The notes beneath the pieces were generated by a model that saw nothing but the letters and a program-made list of their open reading frames with translations, did not search any database and was not told the DNA's origin. Shown piece after piece: positions 45,515-57,283 of a stretch of 64,000 nucleotides of DNA. How positions within the stretch are numbered: the stretch's first letter is position 1; the number at the start of each line of letters is the position of its first letter. Position numbers and translations under genes: made by a program. The stretch is taken from positions 252,979-316,978 of the forward strand of contig NW_003314299.1 of the NCBI RefSeq assembly GCF_000143415.4, in the 5' to 3' direction. Source of the DNA: Selaginella moellendorffii. Its lineage: Eukaryota; Streptophyta; Lycopodiopsida; Selaginellales; Selaginellaceae.

Positions 45515-47364
45515 TGTGAGACACAAATCCCTAAGCCCCAAAGTGGAGCTGAAGGGTGCCACGTGGTAGTGGCCGAAGCAAAAGCCAAACGAGCGTAACA
45601 TGTTTGGACGAAAAGGCTCCGACTTGAAAGGTTGAGAGCGGGAGTGGAACTCCCAACGGAGTGCTCAAGGAACGAGCATGAAGCGAGCAATAAGCGAGGC
45701 TCCAAAAAGGGACCCAAAAGGACCAACACATGACACGTGGAAGTGTCCAAGATGGAGTTTGAGATGGACCCGAGTTGGAGTCCGAGGTGGAGTCCGAGAT
45801 GGAGTCCGAGATGGACCCGAGTTGGAGTCTGAGGTGGAGTCCGAGGTGGAGTCCGAGATGGACCTGAGTTGGAGTCCGAGGTGGAGTCTGAGATGGAGTC
45901 TGAGATGGACCCAGATGGAGTCCGAGATGGAGTCCAAGATGGAGTCCAAGATGGACTCGAGTTGGAGTTTGAGGTGGAGTTCAAGATGGAGTCCGAGATG
46001 GACCGAGATGGAGTCTGAGATGGACCCGAGATGGACACGAGATGGAGTTTGAGATGGAGTCCGAGACGGAGTCCGAGATGGAGTCCGAGATGGATCCGAG
46101 ATGGAGTTCGAGAAGGACCCGAGATGGAGTCCGAGGTCGAGATCGAGGTCGGGACCGAGACCGAGACCGAGACCGAAACCGAAACCGAGACCGGGACCGA
46201 GACCGGGACCGGGACCGAGACCGAGAACAAGACTGAGATCGGGACCGAGACCGAGACCGAGGCCGAGACCAAGCCCGCGTCCGAGTCCGAGTCCAAGTCT
46301 GAGTCTGAGTCCGAGTTTGAGTCCGAGTCCGAGTCCGAGTCCGAGTCCGAGTCCGAGTCCAAGTCTGAGAGGGTGAAAGCCCAAAGCATTCATCTCCCAG
46401 ACCCTGGGGGTTTTGGTGAGCTCCAAAAGTATAGTAGGGGGAGGATTGCAGTGGAGCCAGTTTGGCCAGGAAAGGCCAGTTTGGCCCAGGAAGGCCATAC
46501 CCAGTGTTGGGTGATGAACTGACCACTGGGAAGTCCAAAACTAGAGTGAATATGGACCAACAAGCAGGGTAGCTTGGTGAAGTGTTCAAGAACCGGCTCT
46601 AGTTTCCCCGGGAGATCGACTGGCCGATGCTCCCAGTCCAAGTGTGGGTGGCACTACCTACTTGGATACCTGGTGTGGCTCAACGGAACCTCGCTCTAAG
46701 CTCATGGCTAGAGCACCCAAAGGTGGAAGGCAGGGAGAGTACCCACGAGGCTTGCATAAGACCACAGTGTTCCAAAGTGTTGTCCCAAAGACTTAGACTG
46801 TGGGAAGGAAGAGGAGTAGTCCTCTGGTGTAGTGACCAAAGATATAGTCGTGTGGTGAGGAAGTCCCAGAAGACTGTAGGACTTAGTGGTCGGGCCGGTG
46901 GGCCTTGAGCCAGTGGCAGTGTTGGCGAACACGGCTAAGGACAGAGAGGGACTTGGTGGGGACCAGAAAGGAGATATTGGGGAAGGCTATTCCCCATGTC
47001 TGTGGGCATCCTAAGGATGCTAAGGAGTGGATCTGGGATGACCACTCATAGGCGGATGGCCCAGTTTTGGAAAGACGGGATTGCAATGCAAATGGTGTTG
47101 GACTACCGATGTGACCAAGGTGATTGGGCATGGCCTAGTGTAACGGGCTGGTATGTTGGTGGTGCCTTGGGGTGTCGGTCATGGGACCGGACAGGTGGAG
47201 CACTTGGACCAAGTGCAAAGGTTAAGTGACATGGATGCCATTCTCGGGGCTAGCAAGCCCTAAGTCCTGAGAGGGACTTATGGAGGTTGTGAATGAGGCT
47301 CCTCCAAATGGTCAGAGGTGTGGTTAAGTGACTAAAGTAGAATGGAAAAAATTAGTCGCTTACA
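45515..47364 (+). repeat. LTR of the non-autonomous element, second copy
   Basis: 1850 bp, TGTGAGACAC...CTTACA, followed by a good tRNA-iMet primer site (TTTGGTATCGGAGCTG from 47365). It contains the longest GAGATGGASYCC plus GAGACC array of the window (about 45743-46372). Longer than its relatives mainly because of this array. Confidence 0.88.
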
Positions 47365-49933
47365 ATTTGGTATCGGAGCTGTTCCTTAGTCCGACTTTTA
47401 TTGGTACTGAAGTATATCACCAATAGGAAGGTCCTAGGAGTGGGCTTGTCCTTGAGGAGTAGCAAGTCAGGAAGATATGGCTCTCCACTACAGTTCACAT
47501 GTGAACTTGTAGGCAAGGTGGTGGATAGAAAAGGGCCAATGATGGAACGACTTTGGGATCCTGGGAACAGTGCAAGGTTTTCCTCATTGAGTTTAGGATG
47601 TGATTTAGATGAGTGTTTGACTCAGCAAACTGGCTAATATAGTTGTGGTAAACAACTATAGTTGGGATCATAGGGAAGATAGAGACTCCAAAACGATAAA
47701 GGAGTCACAAGATTACCCTCATGAAGTTGAGGCTGGTGCTCATGAATTTGAGACCAGAAGTAATGACCGCGAGAGGTCAAATACAGAAAAGGACACAAGT
47801 CCTTGAAATAGTAGCCAGAGCTACCTCTAATAAATGTTGGAATAACCCAAAGAGTTGGGGGTGTATTTAGAGGATGAGTTGGTATTCTTATCACATGGAC
47901 AAGTGGTCCTAAGGGGTGAAAGGTTGCCCCTAGAGAACAAATCAAGTGTCGGAGTAACACTTGCAAAAAATGGTCCTTATGAGTAGGACATGAATACAAG
48001 GAGTTGTATTCCAATGAGTTAGCATCTCAAAAGTAAGACCTCATAAGTCGTCGGATTAACAAAGTTCAAAATGTTCAATATCTCCAATAGAGTCAAGGAA
48101 TAATACTAAGGGCTTGAGGAAAGCATTTGGACTGAGGTGTGTGGTGCCCCACGAAGGATGGGGAGGATCTTGAGATCCAAGCATGGGAGCAATATGTATC
48201 TCATTGATGGCAGAAGGTGCCATGCTAAAATCGTGGGAAAGAGTTTCCCAGAAGAAAACAACTTTGACACAAAGTTGTGCATAAACTCTATGGTGCAGTG
48301 CTAATGGATAATTGGCCTAAGAGACAACCATATTGGTCTTGGCAAAAATATTTGGACACAAGTAAGAAGTGTCATAAAGGTAGGCTTGTGGAGCCGATGA
48401 TGTGGAGACACCGAAGGTGCCAAAGCGTGCTGCCTTGAGGTCAAGTTAGTGGGTTCATAAGAACCCCTTCCAAAGGAATCCCAATGGAAATGGGAATAGT
48501 ATAGCGTAAGCTGGAAGGCATGCGGTTAGAGTGTGGTGACCCAGATAATGATGGAGGTGTGGAAGCACCAGCAATGAGTTGTAGGACTTGACAACTATGA
48601 GGCAACTAAGCAAAAGGTGCAAAATAATTCATAAACTGGTAAAAGGCAACTACCTAAGACTTCATATTGGGATAAGGAAGTTCGATATACCCTTATAAGG
48701 GATAAATTGCTTTTGTTGCGACATAGTAAGTCAATGTCGAAAAGGGAATGCTCATTGTCAGAGAGGCCATCATTGGGACACCCAAATACTCTAGAACACC
48801 AGAAGGGGGTATTTGGTGTCATGAGGGCAATGGATAATGCCCAAGGGAGAAAGTCTCTAGCGAATCAAGGATAGGAGGTGCTATCCAAATGTCCAAGATT
48901 GTGGAGACAGGAGAAGTCCGTCTACCTGAATTGGACAAAGCCAAAGAGGAATTTTGGCAAGGCTAGTAATGGGCATATAAAGGCCCATAAGTAGCAATGG
49001 TGATCCTAGTGTGTGGGATTACAAGGTGAGCAAACCTGGATTGAGGAACCACTCCCTAGGCTGTCAGGTAGGTTCATCCCTATGAATACTTGCCAAGGCA
49101 TGGTAGGAAATGCAAAGCTATCTTCCTAGTCTGGAGGAGAATAACCGAAGGAAATGTATGAGGCCAAAAGGCAAATAGTATAGGGATAGAACTGAACCAT
49201 ATGCATTGACAGATATGACCAAGGGTGATTATGCAAGTTGGGAGTGGAGAATCAAGTGTGTGCTTAAGCATGTTGCTACTAGCAACCGAGATGCCATGGA
49301 GAGTCTAAAGCATGGGATTGTCCATGTTAGACTATATGGTAATTGGCAACCTTGCGAAAGGAGAGGCCTTAGCAAGCCAAGGAACAGAGTTCCTTGAACG
49401 TTCCCCTAGGTAGATAAGTACCTAGTCAACCAAGTGTAAATGGTTCATAGAACGTGCGAAATCAGAGTGGCGCAACAGAAGCGTGGTCTTGAAGCTTGCC
49501 ATGAGGTGAGGCTATCAAGATTGAGGAAGTAGTTCCTGAGTGTTCAAAGAGAGGGTTTTGAACGAAAGTCGATGGTTAAAGACTTTCACGCTTATGCATG
49601 AACCATGTTACGGTGGCCAAATGATTTGCTAAGTGAGATTGGCAAGTTGAGGGAACAAATCCCCTAGTTGAAGGTGCTAACTTCAAAAGGGGTGGCCTAT
49701 GGGGCCGAGCATGGAGGAGTCCATGCATGATCACAAACTTGTCAAGCGAGAGGACTTGGCAGTGCGGAGGAACTAGGTTCCTAAGCTGTGATCTATAGCA
49801 CGTTTTAAGTACATGTTGGTGCTCCGGCATGGGGAGTCATGCCAGGCATCCTGTGCGATGCCATCCGTAGATGCATATACGGAGGTTGGGTTTGAGTCCC
49901 AACCCTCTAGTGCTTGGGTTCGAGTCCCAAACC
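47365..49933 (+). other. Internal region of the second non-autonomous element (3'-truncated)
   Basis: Related in part to 17479-19140, in the same order, including the B-box-like pair (GGTTCGAGTCC at 49917-49927). It ends where the 443-bp LTR begins at 49934, so the 3' LTR is missing. No protein motif found in any frame. Confidence 0.7.
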
Positions 49934-50376
49934 TGGGCTCTAAGCCCAAGCTCCATTCCATGCTAGTTGGTGGAGTACCCATGTCCTCGCGTTAGGCCAC
50001 CGGTATGCCGAAATAGCGCCAGACTCCGTTTCGCTCCGTTTTGCATGCTGGTCCTGGCATTGGGACGCTGATTACTCTAGGATTGTTCCAAGTCGCTCCG
50101 GGCTCCTGTCCCTTTGCTCCTTGGGCTTTATGCTTGGGAGTTGCTCCGTGGTTCGGTTCCATCACTCTTTGGCTTTATGCTTGGGAGTTTGGCACCGTTC
50201 CTTCATTTAGTGGCCAAGGCCCTGAACCTCGGGTTCCTATGGACAATGGCATGGACACGTGGCATGTGACATGTGGCATCTGTCACGTGGCACAAAGAGG
50301 GTTTAGGTTCCGCTTCGTGGTGTTATCCTATGGTAAATCACCATAGGATAAAGGGTCAAAACCACGTGCGCTATCA
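49934..50376 (+). repeat. 443-bp LTR, plus orientation, with primer site
   Basis: Begins TGGGCTCTAAGCCC, ends CTATCA and is followed by TTTGGTATCAGATC (tRNA-iMet site, from 50377). It holds a cluster of ACGTGGCA motifs (50258-50292) and a 12-bp-stem hairpin (50323-50351). Its inverted twin is at 55280-55721. Confidence 0.8.
50258..50292 (+). promoter_or_regulatory. Repeated ACGTGGCA (G-box/ABRE-like) cluster in the LTR
   Basis: Three spaced ACGTGGCA or ATGTGGCA motifs with TGTGAC/TGTCAC between them. CACGTGG is the bZIP-binding G-box core in plants, so this may be the LTR enhancer. The cluster recurs in the inverted LTR near 55365-55420. Confidence 0.45.
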
Positions 50377-50860
50377 TTTGGTATCAGATCTAGTATCATT
50401 TAGTAAGGATCCCTAGGGGGGGAGAGTGTCGCGAATGTGACTTCGGGTATCGAAAGTTACTTGTCGACTAGTCCTTACAGACACTCTTACCTTACTGCCA
50501 CGATGGCAGGAGGTCGGTATTGTTGGTTCCCTTTATTAGCCCCTCTTGTTCAAGTGTTAGTAAACTGGACGTTGCATCTGTACTTGGCCGGATGAGCATA
50601 AGGAAGGAATTCCTAAGTGTCTATTTAGTTGAGCATACTTGGCCTGGCTTATTAGTTCTCTTTTGCTTTGTCTTGCACTGGCTTGACAAGAACCCTCACG
50701 TACTGAGATTGGTCCCTCAATATCGCTACATGATAGCTTACCGTGTCTGCCAAACACCCTTGCTATCATGCCCTTTGTGTTAGTCTCATTTCGGTCTCAA
50801 ATGCTATTTATGGAAAGTGTCCAGATTTGCTCATTTGGCATATCTGCGGAATGTAGAGAG
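50377..50860 (+). repeat. Retrotransposon internal start and LTR-like fragment
   Basis: After the primer site comes a G-rich tract (CTAGGGGGGGAGAG), then an LTR-like start TGTCGCGAATG at 50427. 50427-50860 is the reverse complement of 44620-44452 joined to 36937-36650. No gene seen. Confidence 0.55.
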
Positions 50861-53800
50861 TCGTAATTATCAGTGAATAAATCTTAGATTAGAACACAAA
50901 AGTATTCCAAGTAAGTTATCATCCGATAAACCAGTATTATAGTAGATAGGAACCACCAAGATCATCATAATTGGTAAACATAGGTTTCACCATCAAACAA
51001 AATTCAATAGCATGTATATCATCAAGTAAACTCAACGATAAAGTTTAACTATTAAAGATTGCAGATAGAATGCCAAACAACTTACAAAAGATAACTCAAA
51101 GAACACAAAGTATCATTGACTGACAAGCACAATGCTCACGAATGTATCACCCGAAGGAAATAACATCCCAATCTATCAAAACTAACTCGAGCAATAATCA
51201 ACAGAACATAATGAATGCAGTAAGACCAACAAACACTCACTCCTGCCAACTATTACAAAAGCCAATCTGAATAGATCCCAGCCAACAATACCAAGGAACT
51301 CAAGTTGCCTAAACAAGTGTCAGCAACATCCTACTGACGTCTCAAACCCAAGAAACCAATCCAGAACAAATCACAAAGAACATGTGATATTGCAAAAAGC
51401 CACAAGCCATCAAAGAGAACAACTAACCATCATGAAAGATTATTGATCATCCTATCAAAAAGATATATGCAGAATCATCGTCCAAGAAGGAATCCACCAT
51501 CCCGAAGAATAGCAAATCATTCTAGAGCAATGATAATCAAGCAAAACCTTCAACAAGGATAATCAACTATCGTAAATGACAATCAATCATCATCAATGAT
51601 TGCTAGATGCAAAAGCCAACTTCAATATTGAAGCTAAGAGCCAAAATGCCTTCCCCAATAACTTCTAACAAATGGAACAATGAGCACAAAACTCAAGGGA
51701 CCAAAAGCTCGAAGAAGTCTATAGCCAAGTCATGCCTAACAATGGTCACAAGTCTCGCACGAACTAACTTCAATGCTAAAGAAGAAATCATGGTATAACC
51801 CACAACATCCTCCTCAACATATCCATAAGTTAAACTTTATAATGCAAAGCTAATGAAGAGCATGTTTGCATCAATCCAAAAGCCAAGCATAACAAAGTTA
51901 TGCTCAACAAGTGATCATCAAACGATCATCAAACGATCCTCCATGAATCCATCTATAGCAAAACGTAACTCACATCATAACAAGCACAAGAAGAATCATC
52001 AATGATCGATATATTCCAACTCAAATCCAATAAGGATTCAAATATTCCAATATCAATCACTAACTCTTCATCTCGTAAAGTTAGTGTTATCCATGACTAA
52101 ATCACTTTTCAAGGAAAAGCTGAAGCTCAACCCCTACTAAATAACCTCGTTTAGAACATAACTAACTCAAATTTGCCACTCAGTTTATTTGAACGTCAAC
52201 ATAGTTGCGAACTTAGCAAATGTACAAATGCCAATAACACAAAGCCATAGCCAAATCATCAACACTATCTTCATTAAGATTAATGAAACTCGACATCAAT
52301 CTTGCGGAGAGACATCTCATTTCACTGAAATCTCAACATCAACAATGTCAACGACAAGGCATCACTTTAGTGCCACCAACACTAGAACAAAGCTAGAAGA
52401 AAGCACGAGTGTATCACCACTCAAAGCTTTTTAGCAACCAAGCTAACCAAAGTCGGAGATACTTTACTCAGTATCCGAGACCAATCTCTCAACAATACTC
52501 AGTCACATATAACACTTCCTCAAGGAGTGAATCACCACGTCCAAGACTCCATGAAATCCAACACTATGAACTAAACGCAACCAAATGATAACGACAGAGA
52601 TAGAGTCAACATGCCAACATGGAAAGCCCATGTAAGTCTAACGACACGATCCTCCGCAACACCATCCGGTAAAGCAAGCCTATCACTACTAAATCATCAT
52701 CAAGTGAAGCAAGTGTCGATAATCCTCGACGAAGTCTACAAGCAATCATTAGTCACAAGGCAACCAACAATCACTCTTCAACTTGCCTTCACAAGACCCA
52801 AACACTAACTCTTGTCATCTAGTCATATATACTTATTCAACATGAACGTAATACCTCATGTACAGAATAAAAGTTCATGGACAAGCATAAACTAAATGAC
52901 CACTCGAATCTAAATAAACTGCAATAAGCTCACTTAATGCATTTAGTCAATAGCTCTAAGCATGCCTCGAAGAGGCTAGTTTCACATGATCAACACTAAG
53001 TCGAAACTAAAGTGAAGACCATGAGATGGACTCATATTGGTACACAACCTCCATTTAGACAAAGCTATAGTATGGGTACCAACATCTCAACTTCAAACAA
53101 CTAAGTTGGACATCACCATTCTCAGCCAAGGTGCAAAGCTACCAAGACCAAGTCAAGATCAGTGAGAGCTCACTACTCTCATAGAGTCTAACGAAATGCA
53201 AGGTGCAACCTGCCACCAAGCATAACGCTACAGAAGAAAGGCACAAGGGTCACCTTTCTAGAAAAGTGCAACGGCCACTTTTCTACACTAATTCTAGACT
53301 CTATCCAACTCAATTGCTTTAGCCTCAAAAGTTAGCATCCCTTTCGGGTTACATCATACAAACTACCTACTAAGGATCTAAGTCAACCAAAGTCAACTCC
53401 AACCCCTTCACTAGTTTGTACTGGCTTATAAAAATGGAATGGTTTTCGGGCAAAGTGATCAACAGATCAGCTATTGGAAAAGTCTAAGAAAATTTGTGGA
53501 AAATCTTTCCATCCCAGAGAAAGAATAACTCTCAGTACAGGAATACAAACTTTCAAGACTCAACCAACTTCCTCCTACAAACAACTTCACATAAGTTCAC
53601 CTCAACACAAATTCTCATGACCCATAGTATGCTTAAGCCTCGAACATCTTTTTGCCCATTCTTTCGACATCCAAATTTGACATCAGCAGAATGCAAAATG
53701 AACATCTAAAGCTTGATCACGAAGACCACATCTTCAGATATCTATATTGCACTAACACTCTTCTTCAATCATTTTCAAGATTCAATGTGAAGCCAAAACA

Positions 53801-55279
53801 CTAACAAGAAAAATGACATGAAAAATCAAGCTCTAAGGAAAATTCCTCATCACTCAAATCAACAATGCCACTTCCACTAACACAATTGCTAGCGATATCA
53901 ATGCCTCAGCCTCACACCTTCTCTATCCAACAATCTACTCCAAGTGTTAACGGAATAACCAACAAGTTATAGCAAGTGAATGCTATAACCCTTTCCAACA
54001 CTTTATGGGCAAACTCAAGGAAACAAGGAACCAACTTAAGCTTAGCATAATGGACCACCAACAAGAATCTAGTCAAAGCTACTACAATGTTACTTCGTGC
54101 AAGTAGACTAGCTTCACTATCAACCACTTTGGGGTTGATCATCCTTTAACCAAGCAACTTTGTAAACACATTGCTCATTATCACATGGATATGATATGGA
54201 AATCACAATGATTTGATCATCAATTGAGCAACACCACGAGTAATGTCTATGTCATTACTTCAAAGGTTTATGTGAGTATCAAATGCAAACTCGATTCGAC
54301 AAAATGCAACATAAATGCCACACTCCACCGATAGAGATTTACAACACTCAGCACCACTAACTTTTGTTCACAACATGGACAAACTCATGCCACTCTCTTT
54401 TTCGACCAAACTCAACACTAATCCAACACCAAGCTACTCAAGGAGCAATAGCAAGGTTCCTCAGAAAAGAATTGAGCATCGCAACCCCAGTCTTCCATAG
54501 CAAGCCTAGACAAAATGGTATAACATTTCACCACTATCCATCCCACAACTCACCATTTGTAAGACCATTATCTCCAACCTGCATCAAGGTAAGGACTTTT
54601 GATTGCATAATGTGAACACGAGCAATGAGTCACACCTCGTTGCAAATCATCTCTCCAAGAAGAGAAGATGATTTACGTGTTTGATCCTTCATCCCTAATG
54701 ACTCTCTTTTCGGTCTTATCTTTGACTAAACCTCAAGCTTGCTTTCGCACTACCTTTAGTCTAATCCAAGAAAAGTTTATAAGAGAGTACAGCAATAACT
54801 ACTTGAATCAATAGACTAATCCCTACAGTCTTAGTTGATCCACTTGTAATCATGCCTAGGAAGGATCTACTGGTGCCGTGCTAAACAGCTACGGACCAGC
54901 CTATTTGCCACTCATAGCAAACTCAGGGAAGTTTGCTTTCACCCACGGTACATGGAACAACTCATGGAACCACCGATAGACTAACATTAATCCCGCCAAC
55001 TCAAAGTGTAACCTCGAGTTGCTAATGTGCCTCACTCATGAGTCCAAGCTCTAACTCGTGCGAACGGAACAACTCAATCCCTTTTGTGAGCCCAAGCTCA
55101 AGCTCACATCATAAAGTACAATAAGGTAACCAAGATCCATACTCAAGGAACGATTGCGAAGTCTTAGCACCCAAACGTGTACCCACTCGAATCATCGTTT
55201 TCATCTCTGTGTATGCAACGAGACTAGTTGCCCAATCTCATTGAATAGTACTCGCTGAGAACCTCCCTTTGATACCAAA
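50861..55279 (-). repeat. GT-rich non-coding element, uninterrupted reverse-strand copy
   Basis: About 4.4 kb, A/C-rich on the plus strand. Its reverse complement is collinear with segments 1-4 (1890-2448, 14979-15783, 22122-23362, 34943-36000) and lacks all three insertions. At its right end the minus strand reads a tRNA-iMet primer site (TTTGGTATCAAAGG, 55279 leftward), so it is the interior of a retrotransposon. No coding frame above about 85 codons and no pol motif were seen. Confidence 0.75.
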
Positions 55280-55721
55280 TGTAGTGCACGTGGTTTTGAC
55301 CCTTTATCCTATGGTGATTTACCATAGGATAACACCACGAAGCGGAACTTAAACCCTCTTTGTGCCACGTGACAGATGCCACGTGTCACATGCCATGTGT
55401 CCATGCCACGTGTCCATAGGAACCCGAGGTTCAGGGCCTTGGCCACTGAACGAAGGAACGGTGCCAAACTCCCAAGCGTAAAGCCAAAGAGTGATGGAAC
55501 CGAACTACGGAGCAACTCCCAAGCATAAAGCCCAAGGAGCGAAGGGACAGGAGCCCGGAGCGACTTGGAACAATCCTAGAGTAATCAGCGTCCCAATGCC
55601 AGGACCAGCACGCAAAACGGAGCCAAACGGAATTTAGCGCTATTTCGGCATACCGGTGGCCTAATGCGAGGACATGGGTACTCCACCAACTAGCATGGAA
55701 TGGAGCTTGGGCTTAGACCCA
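55280..55721 (-). repeat. 443-bp LTR, minus orientation, with primer site
   Basis: Inverted twin of 49934-50376, 442 bp, sharing the hairpin and the ACGTGGCA cluster. Its primer site faces inward. The outer end (TGGGTCTAAGCCC on the minus strand) lies two bases from copy C of the transposon. Confidence 0.8.
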
Positions 55722-55723
55722 AG

Positions 55724-55747
55724 ATGCTCTATTTCGTTAAAGTGGGA
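55724..55747 (+). repeat. Left terminal inverted repeat, copy C
   Basis: Same 24-bp terminus as copies A and B. Confidence 0.9.
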
Positions 55748-56384
55748 TTTATTCAGTAAAATGGGACTAGGTACAAATTTTCAAGTATTTGAAAATGACG
55801 TGAAATTATATGTTTTTTGTCCAAGGGCTAGACATATCTGGGGCATGGTGACTAGCGCGGTGACTTTATGTCCAGACTGAGTCCATCTGGTTGTATAATA
55901 AATCTCATTGTCAAGGTGAACAAGCCGAATCTGAAGCTAAAGAAGAGCGATGGCATGCGCACACACACTATTTGTTTGTTCATTGAGCGTGTGGTGAGCT
56001 TTCCAAGATGAACGTCATTCCTATTAGCCAGACATATAACTTAATGGTGAGAACATTTAGATATTATTCAATGTTATCTTTTTTCTAACGAATCTAATTG
56101 TGAAGGTGTAGCAAGAGGCATTGCTAGTCTGGAGAAGTCATTTAACTCATTTGACCCTTAGTGTATTTTCATGAAACTAAATAACATTCATATTATTAAG
56201 GAATTTCTCTAGTACCTTTTTTTTACAACATAGAGGCTTGCATTTCTTTCAAAGGTGATTTAGTAAAAGGCCTGAGGGCACATGCCATTCTATTTCTCAG
56301 ACCGGTATTAAGATATACTAGTGCAAAGGGAAAAAGGTATTTGGTGATCAAGTAAATGGCATGAGGGCACACGCCATTATAAGC

Positions 56385-56744
56385 CTAAGCGCTAGTGGAC
56401 ACCTCCTTTTTGGTACTCTCAGCGGTACTATCATCCTTCTCTGGGTCAATTGTTTTGCTTTGGATTATTGTCTCTGACATTACTGGGGCGTTCTCGATAG
56501 TTGTTAATGTTGCCGTTTGTTCAGAAAAATGATCACCTGGAGTATAGTACGGGGAGTTTGGAAGACTTATATATTCTACATCTTCACCTATCTCCTTCTC
56601 CGTCTCCTTTTCTGCCTCACTTACAGATTTTGTGCTTGCCATGAGAACGCTCTTCACCCTAAAATATGGAGTTCGTTGTGTTATAAAAGGAAACCAACAC
56701 ACACGCTGCAAAGGAATGATGGTACATAAAGCACGTAAGCCCAC
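56385..56744 (-). CDS. Small acidic Ser/Thr/Glu-rich protein, copy C
   Basis: Same frame, start and stop as the copies at 3109 and 24022, with substitutions such as V-to-M and T-to-I in the Thr-rich tail (NAPVMSETIIQSKTIDP). The internal ATG is at 56642. The function is unknown. Confidence 0.55.
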   Translation of the reverse strand: MGLRALCTIIPLQRVCWFPFITQRTPYFRVKSVLMASTKSVSEAEKETEKEIGEDVEYISLPNSPYYTPGDHFSEQTATLTTIENAPVMSETIIQSKTIDPEKDDSTAESTKKEVSTSA

Positions 56745-57283
56745 AATATGGGTTTATGTGCCATTAATATGGGCCACACGCCATATTATTAGATTTATGC
56801 ACGTGTGATTGGTAAATGCATATGTCACATCATCTTTGTTTTACCTCACACACTATATTAGGCCTAATGAACCATATCACATGTGCGCACATGCTATATA
56901 TATGGAGAAGTATCATGCAAGGATAGAAAAATTCAATGCATGATTGTGGAGAGCAATGGCATGAAGCCACGTGCTAAATAACATTTTAGAGAAAGAATTA
57001 AAATAAAAACATGCAAACAGTACTGAGTGGACCAAGACTTAGAAGTGCACAATTGAATGAGGTATTTCTAATAAATATTTCACTCACCTCATATAGGAAT
57101 GGCTACCACTCTCAAATGGCGTATCGCCTCATGCCATCACCTCGCAATTTGTTATAACAATCCGATGAATTTATATTCAGCTTGTTCACCTTGAACTTTT
57201 AAGTAAGATTTGCTAGAACAACTAAGAATTTATACTTGTTATTTGTATCATCTCACCTAGGAATGGCGTAAGGCCACATGCCA

